Assembly: GCF_004137355.1 (NCBI RefSeq)
Contig: NZ_SDVB01000101.1
Span: 1 to 64,000, forward strand
Source: Ciceribacter ferrooxidans
GTDB lineage: Bacteria; Pseudomonadota; Alphaproteobacteria; Rhizobiales; Rhizobiaceae
Direction of reading: 5' to 3'
DNA length: 64,000 nucleotides
Both the position numbers and the translations under genes were made by a program. Shown one piece after another: positions 33,910-41,611 of this stretch. Every line of letters starts with the position of its first letter. Position 1 is the first letter of the stretch. A model generated the notes under the pieces. The model did not search any database and was not told the origin of the DNA. It saw only the letters and a list, made by a program, of their open reading frames with translations.

Positions 33910-34551
33910 TCACGCTCCCCCGATCTCTTGAAGGGCGCGGGTGAGCCCGAGCGGTACGGCGAAGGTGCTCGCGGCATAGGCGAGCGCCATGTCGTGCTTC
34001 TCGCGAGAGAAGTCCGCCAGGCAATCGGCGACGAGGAAGGGTTCGATGTCCTGCTGGAAGGCATCGGCAGCGGTCAGCGTGCAGCCGATATGGGCGTAGA
34101 CACCGCAGACGAGCAACTGGTCCCTGCCCCGGACGCGCATCAGATGGGCGAGATTGCTGTGCTGGAAGGCACTGTAGCGGTGCTTGACCAGCACAGCATC
34201 CCCCTCCTCGGGGGCGAGGCGCGCGTCGATGTGCTGGTGCTCCGGCGCGCTCGTCATGCCGGGTCCCCAGAGATCGGCCTGAAGGCCGCGGTCACGCCGG
34301 TCCTGGTTACCGTTCTGTGCCGTGTAGAAGACCGGAATGCCCTTGGCACGGCAGGCGCGCCCGAGAGCCCGGATGTTCTCGACCACCGGCGCGATCGGTG
34401 CAGCATCGGCGGCAAAAGCGCCGATGAAGTAGTTCTGCATGTCGTGGATCAGCAGCGCGGTGCGCTGCGGCTCGAGCTGCCACGGCGCGCGCGCGGCCGG
34501 AAGCTCGTCGTCGCGGGGAAGGTCATAAGGCGCAATCCTCGGCAGTCCCAT
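33910..34551 (-). CDS. entB: Isochorismatase (EntB N-terminal domain equivalent)
   Basis: A 213-residue hydrolase with LLIHDMQNYFIGAF (catalytic Asp), LVKHRYSAFQHSNL (catalytic Lys) and LLVCGVYAHIGCTLTAADAF (the family's cysteine-region loop). The opening MGLPRIAPYDLP is also EntB-like. It converts isochorismate to 2,3-dihydro-2,3-dihydroxybenzoate. It ends at the isochorismatase domain boundary, and the carrier domain normally fused at its C terminus is encoded by the next gene. Confidence 0.93.
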   Translation of the reverse strand: MGLPRIAPYDLPRDDELPAARAPWQLEPQRTALLIHDMQNYFIGAFAADAAPIAPVVENIRALGRACRAKGIPVFYTAQNGNQDRRDRGLQADLWGPGMTSAPEHQHIDARLAPEEGDAVLVKHRYSAFQHSNLAHLMRVRGRDQLLVCGVYAHIGCTLTAADAFQQDIEPFLVADCLADFSREKHDMALAYAASTFAVPLGLTRALQEIGGA

Positions 34552-34552
34552 A

Positions 34553-36181
34553 TTACACCTCCTCCTGCTCTCGGCTCAGGAGCGCTTCCCGCAGCCGCTG
34601 GCGTAGCACCTTGCGGCTCACCTTTCCGACCGCCGTGGTCTCGAAGCTCTCGGCAAAGACGATCTGGTCGGGTACCTTGAACTCCGCGAGCCCGCGGCCC
34701 CGGATGAAGGCCTTGAGATCGGCGGTGGCGGGCTTCGGACCATCCGGAATGACGAAGGCGCAGCTGCGCTCGCCGAGATAGGGATCGGGAATCGCCACCA
34801 CCGCCGCATCGAACACCCCCGGGTGGGCGAGCAGATGATCCTCGATCTCCTCGGCTGAGATCTTCTCGCCGGCGCGGTTGATGTGGTCGCCGGCGCGGCC
34901 TTCGACGACCAGGTATCCCTCGGGCGTCATGCGCACGATGTCGCCGGTCCTGTAGTAGCCGTCGGCGGTGAAGGCCCGCTGATTGGCGGAGGGATCGTTG
35001 TGATAGGCGCGGATCGTATAGGGTCCGCGGGTGAGAAGCAGACCCCGCTCCCCCGCCGGCACCGGCTGCCCCATGTCGTCGACGATCAGGATCTCGTCGT
35101 CGGGGCTGATGGGCCGCCCCTGGGTTTCCGTCACCAGATCCTCCGGATCGTCGAGCCGGGTATAATTGACGAGACCCTCGGCCATGCCGAAGACCTGCTG
35201 CAGCCTGCATCGAAGCGTCGAGGAGACACGCCGCGCGGCCTCGGGCGCGAATTTGGCGCCGCCGACCTGCAGAACGTCGAGGCTCGAGATGTCAAAGGTC
35301 GTCCGCCCTGCTGCCTGCATCCAGAGGAGCGCCAGAGGCGGCACCAGTCCGGTCATCGTCACCCGCTCCTTCTCGATCCAATGAAAGGCGGTCTCCGGAT
35401 TCGGCGAAGGGCACATGACGACACGAGCGCCGACATAGATCGCGCCGAAGATGCCCGGCGAGCTCATGGGAAAATTATGGGCGACCGGCAGGCTGGCCAT
35501 GAAGACGGTGTCGGGCGTCATCCCGCAGATCTCCGCGCTCGCCCGGAAACTGTAGATATAGTCGTCGTGCGTGCGCGGAATGAGCTTGGAGAGCCCGGTG
35601 CTGCCGCCCGAGATCTGCAGGAAGGCGACGCTTTCGGGAGAGGGGTCGACCGGAAGCGCCACCTCACCCGCGGGCAGATCGTCGAGCCCGATAAATTCCT
35701 CTGCCTCCCCGACCACGAAGACGTGCCGGAGTGTCGTCACCTGCTGTTTCACCTTGCGTGCGAGCTCTCGGTAGTCGAAGCCGCCATGCCGATCCGGCAC
35801 GATGTAGCCGACCGCCTCGGCGCCGCGAAGGAAATGGGCGATCTCGGTCTCCCGGTGCGCCGACAGCGAAAATACGGGGATCAGGCCGGCGCGGAAGAGG
35901 CCAAAGACGACGGAGAGAAAGGCCGCGCAGTTCGGCAGTTGCACCACCACGCGGTCGCCGGGCGTGAGCCCGGCTGCGATCAGTCCACGGGCGATCCGTT
36001 CAGCCCGCTCGTGCAGTTCGCGGTAAGTCCAGCGGCCGTCGGTTCCGACGACGGCGAGCTTGTCCGGAGCGGCGGCCGCAGCCGTTCTAAGCACGCCGAA
36101 CATGGTTTCGCCACGCCAGTAGCCTTTTTCCCGATAGAGCACGGCAAGATGCTGCGGCCAGGTCTGTCGAAGCGGCTGCAT
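34553..36181 (-). CDS. entE: 2,3-dihydroxybenzoate-AMP ligase (EntE/DhbE)
   Basis: A 542-residue aryl-activating adenylation enzyme, close to the 536 of EntE. Core motif LQISGGSTGLSKLIPRTHDD, aryl-pocket block ASLPVAHNFPMSSPG (its Asn is the DHB-hydroxyl contact in DhbE), VFGMAEGLVNYTRLDDPEDL, then YYRTGDIVRMTPEGYLVVEG, and the C-terminal lysine in GKVSRKVLRQ. ATG 36181 follows the EntC-like stop by 1 bp; the open frame extends much further upstream only by overlapping that gene. It activates DHB and loads it on the aryl carrier protein. Confidence 0.95.
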   Translation of the reverse strand: MQPLRQTWPQHLAVLYREKGYWRGETMFGVLRTAAAAAPDKLAVVGTDGRWTYRELHERAERIARGLIAAGLTPGDRVVVQLPNCAAFLSVVFGLFRAGLIPVFSLSAHRETEIAHFLRGAEAVGYIVPDRHGGFDYRELARKVKQQVTTLRHVFVVGEAEEFIGLDDLPAGEVALPVDPSPESVAFLQISGGSTGLSKLIPRTHDDYIYSFRASAEICGMTPDTVFMASLPVAHNFPMSSPGIFGAIYVGARVVMCPSPNPETAFHWIEKERVTMTGLVPPLALLWMQAAGRTTFDISSLDVLQVGGAKFAPEAARRVSSTLRCRLQQVFGMAEGLVNYTRLDDPEDLVTETQGRPISPDDEILIVDDMGQPVPAGERGLLLTRGPYTIRAYHNDPSANQRAFTADGYYRTGDIVRMTPEGYLVVEGRAGDHINRAGEKISAEEIEDHLLAHPGVFDAAVVAIPDPYLGERSCAFVIPDGPKPATADLKAFIRGRGLAEFKVPDQIVFAESFETTAVGKVSRKVLRQRLREALLSREQEEV

Positions 36182-36182
36182 C

Positions 36183-37376
36183 TCAGGCCTCCCCGATCTG
36201 GGCGACGGAAAGGCCGAACGCTTCGAGCATGGCGGAGAACTTGTGGGCGGTCTCGGCAAGCTCGCCCTCCGGCGTCGAGCCCGGCACGATCCCAGCACCG
36301 GCATAGAGGCGGGCGTTCCGGCCCTCGATCTCGGCGCAGCGGATCGAGACATACCAGCGGCCGTCGCCGGAGGAATCGCACCAGCCGACGGCACCGGCAT
36401 AGAAGCCGCGGTCATAGCCCTCGAGATCGCGGATGGCCGCGTCGGCTTCGCTGCGCGGCATGCCGCAAACCGCCGGCGTCGGGTGCAGGAGCGCCGCAAG
36501 CTCGATGCTCGACGTTCCGATATCCTTGAGTGTTCCTTTGATCCGCGTGCCGAGATGCCACATGCTCCGCGTCGCCTTCAGCATCACGCCGTCCGGTGCG
36601 GCAAGGTCCGTGCAGAGCGGCGACAGCACGTCCATGATCTGCTCGACCACCAGCGCGTGCTCGCGGCGATCCTTCTCCGAGCGAAGCAGCGCCTCGGCCG
36701 CCTCGCGGTCGTGCACGCTGTCAGGGCTCCGCCGTGCCGAGCCCGCGAGCGGATGGGAGAAGACGCGTGGTCCCCGTCGTTCCACCAGGAGTTCCGGCGT
36801 CGCGCCCACGAGGAAGCGCGGGCTTCCCTCCCGCGGCGGCAGCGGCGTCGCGAATGTCACGACGGCATCGTCCACCGCGAGCCTCGCGATGAGGGCCGGA
36901 ATGGAAATGTCGTTTCCGACGGCGAGCCTGACGCTGCGCGACAGGACGATCTTGCGCAGGCTGCCTCCATCCTCGCAGAGCCGCGCGAGCCCGCGAGCGA
37001 CAGCCGCCGAGAAGGCGTCTGCCGAAGGGTCCGCCGTCACCTGCATGGCGAAACCTTGGGGCGCGAGGTGACCACCCGGCACGCCGAGTTCGTGGCGCCC
37101 CATGACCCGGAGCGCTTTTTCCGGACGGAGAAGATAGGCGGAGGCCTCGCGGGCATAGGGGATCGCGCCCACCAGGATGTCGGGACCGGTCGGGTACTCT
37201 TCGAAATGGCGTCGGACGCGGCTGGCGAGGTCGGAAATGGTACCGCCCGGCAGCTCCCGGGCGACGCCATAGGCAAGCAGGGTTTCGTCGCCGGACCGGA
37301 GCACGTAAGACGGCCGGTTCGCCGGGAAGGCCCGATCTTCGGGCAGTATGTCATTCAAGGTCGACGGATGGACCAT
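36183..37376 (-). CDS. entC: Isochorismate synthase (EntC/DhbC)
   Basis: A 397-residue chorismate-using enzyme. Typical blocks are LRKIVLSRSVRLAV, FLVGATPELLVERRG, HPLAGSARR, EHALVVEQIMDVL, LHPTPAVCGMPRSEA, and then FYAGAVGWCDSSGDGRWYVS, with a C-terminal LYAGAGIVPGSTPEGEL metal-binding Glu. It isomerises chorismate to isochorismate, the first committed step of DHB synthesis. ATG 37376 has AGGAGT about 7 bp ahead and is preferred to the frame opening at 37535. Confidence 0.93.
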   Translation of the reverse strand: MVHPSTLNDILPEDRAFPANRPSYVLRSGDETLLAYGVARELPGGTISDLASRVRRHFEEYPTGPDILVGAIPYAREASAYLLRPEKALRVMGRHELGVPGGHLAPQGFAMQVTADPSADAFSAAVARGLARLCEDGGSLRKIVLSRSVRLAVGNDISIPALIARLAVDDAVVTFATPLPPREGSPRFLVGATPELLVERRGPRVFSHPLAGSARRSPDSVHDREAAEALLRSEKDRREHALVVEQIMDVLSPLCTDLAAPDGVMLKATRSMWHLGTRIKGTLKDIGTSSIELAALLHPTPAVCGMPRSEADAAIRDLEGYDRGFYAGAVGWCDSSGDGRWYVSIRCAEIEGRNARLYAGAGIVPGSTPEGELAETAHKFSAMLEAFGLSVAQIGEA

Positions 37377-37429
37377 GGGGACTCCTGTAGCTCGGTTTTC
37401 TGTCGACGAACGCCGTGGCGCCCGGCGGC

Positions 37430-38515
37430 TCACTTCGTCCAGTAGGTGCCCTCTAGCGGCACGGCGGTGCGGGCATTCAGCTCCGCGAGAGCCTGTCCCG
37501 CGTCGAAATCGGCAAAGGCGTGCGGGTAACACCACGCCGCCATCAGTTGCATCGCCAGGAGGTCGAAGCCGGGCGCCAGCAGTTGCGACGACATGCCGTG
37601 GACCCGTCCGGCGGCGACCGCCGGCAGGCTTGAAAAGCCGGGGCGTGAGAGGAGCCGCACGAGCGAGGCCTCGGTCGTCTCGGCGTCATAGGAGTGCCCG
37701 ATCAGCAGGCCGTTGCGCTGTGCCATGTAAGGGCCGCCGGTCGCGACATAGACCTCCGGGCCGGAGGAGATCACGTGCTCCACGCTCACCTGCCCGAAGG
37801 GACGCCCCTTCAAGATCTCTCCGACATTCCGCACCTTGAGGAGCGCGAGTATCCGGCCGAAGTTCTCGGTTCCCGGCGAGTTGCAGCATGCCTCTGTCGT
37901 CGAGGCATGTGTTTCCATGAAGACGCTCGGCGATCCCGGTGCGGCAACCTCATCGACACGGGCCACCAGCCTGGAAATCTCCCCGTCGCGGAAGTCGGCA
38001 AAGGCATCGGCCGCCGCCTCGTTTCCCGTCACCCGGCCGAGCAGTCGAATACTCTCCCCGGTATGGGCGAGCGGATCGAGCGTGAAATCCACATAGGCGA
38101 CGGGAATTCCGAGCGCTTCGATTTGTGCGATCTCCTCGGGGGCAACGTGTGAGTACAGCGAGAGCACGACCAGATCCGGGTTCGCCGCGACGATTTCCTC
38201 CACCGCGAGGTTCTGCTGGTTGCTCGCAATCTGCGGCAGACCGTCGATCTGCGGAAAGCGCGCGCGATAAGTCTGGTAGAGATCTTCGCCGATCCGGGCC
38301 ACGTCATGTGGCCAGGCGGCGACAAGCGCCGGAGCCTTCTCGCCCACGAACGAGAGGGCGATGATGGTGCGCGCATCGTCGACGGCCAATCGGCGTGCGG
38401 GCGCCCGCAGGTGGACTTCACGACCCTTGAGGTCGGTCGTGACGATCTCAGCCTCCGCGGCGAAGGCTGACAGCAGCGTCAGCAGCACCGCGGCAAGTGC
38501 CCCCGGCAGGCGCAT
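37430..38515 (-). CDS. Iron-siderophore ABC transporter substrate-binding protein (FepB-like)
   Basis: A 361-residue periplasmic protein with a classic signal peptide (MRLPGALAAVLLTLLSAFAA, cut before EIVTTD). The class III binding-protein fold is indicated by NQQNLAVEEIVAANPDLVVL and GIPVAYVDFTLDPL, with a long central helix region. Start 38515 has GGAGGGGAG upstream. An alternative ATG at 38569 overlaps the methyltransferase stop (ATGA) and would add an 18-residue N-region. It should deliver the ferric catecholate to an inner-membrane permease, but no partner permease or ATPase gene is in the window. Confidence 0.85.
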   Translation of the reverse strand: MRLPGALAAVLLTLLSAFAAEAEIVTTDLKGREVHLRAPARRLAVDDARTIIALSFVGEKAPALVAAWPHDVARIGEDLYQTYRARFPQIDGLPQIASNQQNLAVEEIVAANPDLVVLSLYSHVAPEEIAQIEALGIPVAYVDFTLDPLAHTGESIRLLGRVTGNEAAADAFADFRDGEISRLVARVDEVAAPGSPSVFMETHASTTEACCNSPGTENFGRILALLKVRNVGEILKGRPFGQVSVEHVISSGPEVYVATGGPYMAQRNGLLIGHSYDAETTEASLVRLLSRPGFSSLPAVAAGRVHGMSSQLLAPGFDLLAMQLMAAWCYPHAFADFDAGQALAELNARTAVPLEGTYWTK

Positions 38516-38565
38516 CGCTCCCCTCCACCCTGCGGCATGTCTCTGCGAGGACATCACGGAAATCC

Positions 38566-39273
38566 TCATGCGGCGACGCCGGCGACCGCCACCGGTTCGC
38601 CGGCGCGGGCCCGCGGACGGATGAAGGTCATGCCGTCACCGAGCGGCACGAGCGACATGTCCACCCGATCGTCGGACTGGATCTTGAGGTTGAGGTTGCG
38701 AAGCGCCACCGTTTCCGCGCGCATATCCTCGGGGTCCGCCACCGAGCGTCCCCAGAACATGTTGTCGAAGCAGATCAGGCCGCCGGGGCGTACGAGCTTC
38801 AGGCAGAGTTCGTAGTAGGCGTCGTAGCTTTCCTTGTCGGCGTCGATGAAGGCGAAGTCGAAGCCGGCACCACCCTCGTCCGCCAGTATCCCCTTAAGGG
38901 TCTGCGCGGCATCCCCGAGACGCAGGTCGATCCGATCGTCGACACCGGCCTCCTGCCAGTAAGATCTCGCGATCGCCGTCCATTCCTCACTGGCGTCACA
39001 AGCGACGAGGATGCCGTCCTCCGGCAAGACGTCCGCGACGCACAGGGCGCTGTAGCCGGTGAAGGTGCCGATTTCGAGCACGCGCCGTGCGCCTATGCTC
39101 CGTGCCAGGAGCGCCAGCAGCTGTCCTGCGGCGGGAGTGGTCATCATGTGCCCCTCGGCAAGGGCCAGCGTCTGCTCCCGCAACCGTCTGAGGAGCGGCG
39201 TCTGGCGCGTGCCGCAATCGATGACGTACTGGCGGATCTGCTGGTCCGAGATCTTCGGCATTCTGCTCTCCAT
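38566..39273 (-). CDS. SAM-dependent O-methyltransferase (caffeoyl-CoA/catechol OMT family)
   Basis: A 235-residue class I methyltransferase of the Methyltransf_3 group. SAM-binding VLEIGTFTGYSALCVAD, acidic loop VACDASEEW, FDFAFIDADKESYDAYY (metal-binding Asp of this family) and CFDNMFWGRSV. Members methylate one hydroxyl of a catechol with Mg2+ help. It sits inside the catecholate siderophore operon between receptor and binding-protein genes, so a DHB-containing molecule is a plausible substrate, although methylating an iron-binding hydroxyl would weaken chelation. Not part of the E. coli enterobactin set. Confidence 0.85.
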   Translation of the reverse strand: MESRMPKISDQQIRQYVIDCGTRQTPLLRRLREQTLALAEGHMMTTPAAGQLLALLARSIGARRVLEIGTFTGYSALCVADVLPEDGILVACDASEEWTAIARSYWQEAGVDDRIDLRLGDAAQTLKGILADEGGAGFDFAFIDADKESYDAYYELCLKLVRPGGLICFDNMFWGRSVADPEDMRAETVALRNLNLKIQSDDRVDMSLVPLGDGMTFIRPRARAGEPVAVAGVAA

Positions 39274-39292
39274 TCTCGTTCTTGCTCGCCGC

Positions 39293-41467
39293 TCACCACT
39301 TGTATTTCAGCGTGGCGTAGACGGTGCGGGTGCTGCCGTAGAAGCAGGCGGTGGTCGAACTGCAGCTCGACACGTATTCCTTGTTGAAGATGTTGCTTGC
39401 GCTCACGTTCAGGCTCAGCCCGGCAAGATCGGGATTGTGGCGGCCGAAATCGTAGTCGAGCGCCGCGTCGAACAGCGTGAAGGCCGAGACCTTGAAGCTG
39501 TTGGCCTCGTCGCCGTAGGTCGATCCAACATAACGCACGCCCGCGCCGAGCCCGAGACCTTCGAACGCTCCGTCCTGGACGCTGTAATGGACCCATAGCG
39601 AGGCAGCATCCTCCGGCACGGCATAGGGCCGGTTGCCGACATAGGCCGCGGTCGCGTTCTCGGTCATCTCGGCGTCCATGTGGGTATAGGCTGCGGTGAC
39701 ATCCCAGCCGGCGTCGAAGGCCAGCTTGGCTTCGAGTTCAACGCCTGTCGTCGTCACCTCTGCGACCTGCAGGTAATAGCCGGGATGGGCGGCATCCGAG
39801 GTCGTCATGTTGGACTGGACAAGGTGGTAGACCGAGGCCGCAAGGTAGCTGTCCGAGCCTTCCGGCTGGTATTTGATACCAGCTTCGATCTGCTGGCCCT
39901 CCACGGGATCGAGGGCAACGCCGCCGGCCGCGCTGTAGCCGAGCCCGGTCGGCGGCTCGAACGAGGTTGCGTAGCTCACATAGGGTGCGATGCCGGAATC
40001 GAAGAGATAGGCCGCTCCGACCCTGCCGGTGAAGGCGTGGTCGTCCTGCTCCGTCGAGGTGGTGACATCGGTGGCGAGCGTGGTCGTGTCGGTCTCTATG
40101 TCGTAGCTGTCGTAGCGTCCGCCGAGCGTCACGTTGAGCTTGCCGAACTCGATCTGGTCCTGCGCGTAGAGGCCGGTCTGGCTCGTCAGCTGCCGGGTGT
40201 CGGAGGTGAAGGCCGGCACGGTGATTGCGGTGCCATAGACCGGATTGAGGTAGTCGATCGACGGCGCCGGCCCCGTCCCCATCAGGCGGTCGGCGTCGGC
40301 ATATTGATAGTCGAGGCCGAAAAGCAGCGTGTGGGCCAGCGGTCCGGTGTCGAAATCGGCCTGGAACTGATTGTCGACGACGAAGGCATCGACCTCTTCC
40401 TGAAGATGCGAGGCGAGCCGGGTGATCGTCGTCCCGGTCATCGAACGCCCGCTGAGACCGATATGCTCGCTCTCGACATGCATGTAACGCAGGTTCTGCC
40501 GGAAGGTCAGGTAGTCGTTGAGTTCATGCTCGAACTCGTAGCCGAGGCGGGTCGTGCGGCGCTCGAAGCTGTCGAAATCCGGATCGCCGACGTTGAAGTC
40601 GTAGGGAATGTCCGGATAGCTGCCGTTCGCATAGGCGGTGCCGGCCGCCGGCAGGCCGGCCGGATAGGCGCTGGCCGGATCGTCGGTATAGTTGAACAGA
40701 AAAGTGAGGCTGGTGCCTTCCTCCGGCCTGATCAGCAGAGAGGGAGACACCGAGAACCGCTTCGAGGTCACGTCGTCGAGATTGGTCTCGTTGTAGCGGC
40801 CGGAGGTCGCCAGCCGGTAAAAGAGGATATCGCTGCCCGCGATGGGACCGCCGAGGTCGAGTGTTCCCTTGACATATCGGTCCGTCCCGACCGTCATCCC
40901 GGCCTCGTGGTAAGGTTCCTCCGTCGGGTGCTTCGAGACGAGGTTGACGAAGCCACCCGGGGCCATCTGCCCGTAGAGCACCGAGGATGGGCCCCGCACG
41001 ACGTCGATGCGCTCGACGTCGAAGAGCTCGACGGTCGGCTGGGAGAAGGAAAGGCCGCGCTGCATGCGCAGGCCGTCGAGATAGCCGATGAAATTCTGGT
41101 AGTTGGCCATGCCCATGCCTCGCACGGGGACGATGTCGTAGCGGTCGTTGCTGCGAATGTCCGGCGTGACGCCCGGCGTGTAGCGCAGCGCCTGCGCCGC
41201 GGTCACAGCACCCTGTTGCTCGAACTGCGTCTTCGTCACCACGGAGACCGCCTGAGGCGTCTTGATGAGCGGCGTCCCCGTCTTCGTCGCACTGCGCGCA
41301 CTCTTGGCGACGAAGGTGTCGCCTGTCCTGTCGGCCAGATCGCCCTGCTGGGTGATCACGATCTCTTCGAGAACGGTCGAGTCCTGAGCCGCTGCGGCAA
41401 ACGCACCCAGAACCGCCAGCAGGCTCACCGATCCCCTGTACCCCCAACGCAAAACCCGAACTTTCAC
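39293..41467 (-). CDS. TonB-dependent siderophore receptor (FhuA/FoxA-type family)
   Basis: A 724-residue outer-membrane receptor. Signal peptide to about residue 27 (LLAVLGAFAAAAQ), TonB-box-like LEEIVITQ, then plug-domain blocks TPQAVSVVTKTQFEQQG, ALRYTPGV and DVERIDVVRGPSSVLYGQMA, followed by GGFVNLVSKHPT. A 22-strand barrel follows, ending SASNIFNKEYVSSC and ATLKYKW with the C-terminal aromatic. The plug and C-terminal CSSTTACFYGS pattern recall the ferrichrome-type receptor family more than FepA, so a role for the cluster's catecholate is supported by context rather than by family. First gene of the siderophore operon, preceded by an iron box. Confidence 0.9.
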   Translation of the reverse strand: MKVRVLRWGYRGSVSLLAVLGAFAAAAQDSTVLEEIVITQQGDLADRTGDTFVAKSARSATKTGTPLIKTPQAVSVVTKTQFEQQGAVTAAQALRYTPGVTPDIRSNDRYDIVPVRGMGMANYQNFIGYLDGLRMQRGLSFSQPTVELFDVERIDVVRGPSSVLYGQMAPGGFVNLVSKHPTEEPYHEAGMTVGTDRYVKGTLDLGGPIAGSDILFYRLATSGRYNETNLDDVTSKRFSVSPSLLIRPEEGTSLTFLFNYTDDPASAYPAGLPAAGTAYANGSYPDIPYDFNVGDPDFDSFERRTTRLGYEFEHELNDYLTFRQNLRYMHVESEHIGLSGRSMTGTTITRLASHLQEEVDAFVVDNQFQADFDTGPLAHTLLFGLDYQYADADRLMGTGPAPSIDYLNPVYGTAITVPAFTSDTRQLTSQTGLYAQDQIEFGKLNVTLGGRYDSYDIETDTTTLATDVTTSTEQDDHAFTGRVGAAYLFDSGIAPYVSYATSFEPPTGLGYSAAGGVALDPVEGQQIEAGIKYQPEGSDSYLAASVYHLVQSNMTTSDAAHPGYYLQVAEVTTTGVELEAKLAFDAGWDVTAAYTHMDAEMTENATAAYVGNRPYAVPEDAASLWVHYSVQDGAFEGLGLGAGVRYVGSTYGDEANSFKVSAFTLFDAALDYDFGRHNPDLAGLSLNVSASNIFNKEYVSSCSSTTACFYGSTRTVYATLKYKW

Positions 41468-41493
41468 AAGGCCCCCGCAACGTCAAATTAATA

Positions 41494-41508
41494 TGATTGC
41501 TTTACTCA
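41494..41508 (-). promoter_or_regulatory. candidate RirA iron-responsive (IRO) box
   Basis: TGA-TTGCTTTAC-TCA matches the rhizobial IRO-box pattern TGA-N9-TCA exactly. It starts 27 bp upstream of the receptor gene's ATG in an AT-rich promoter-like stretch (AATTAATATGATTG). RirA is the usual iron repressor of siderophore genes in rhizobia. Six fixed bases can match by chance, so position is the main support. Confidence 0.55.
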
Positions 41509-41550
41509 TGTTTTCTATATAGCAAGGTCCTGCTTGGACCAATGCCGAGG

Positions 41551-41580
41551 TCTTTTGCGCACCGCGAAATTTCTTTTGCG
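41551..41580 (+). promoter_or_regulatory. 21-bp-spaced direct repeats, candidate AraC/PchR-type activator site
   Basis: TCTTTTGCG occurs at 41551-41559 and again at 41572-41580, exactly 21 bp apart. This two-turn spacing is what an AraC-type dimer or its two HTH motifs recognise. It lies 32-61 bp ahead of the AraC-type gene and about 85-115 bp ahead of the receptor gene, inside their shared divergent promoter. Confidence 0.6.
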
Positions 41581-41611
41581 AATTCGAAACCCATCCTTCC
41601 TAGAGGGCGCC

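Noticed and set aside
33661-34551. Frameshifted entB
   Set aside because: Both pieces are complete, have proper stop and start codons and the second has its own ribosome-binding site, so it is treated as a genuine split rather than a pseudogene.
39680-41491. 603-codon plus-strand frame opposite the TonB receptor
   Set aside because: Complement of a receptor with signal peptide, plug and barrel motifs; the antisense product shows no recognisable features.
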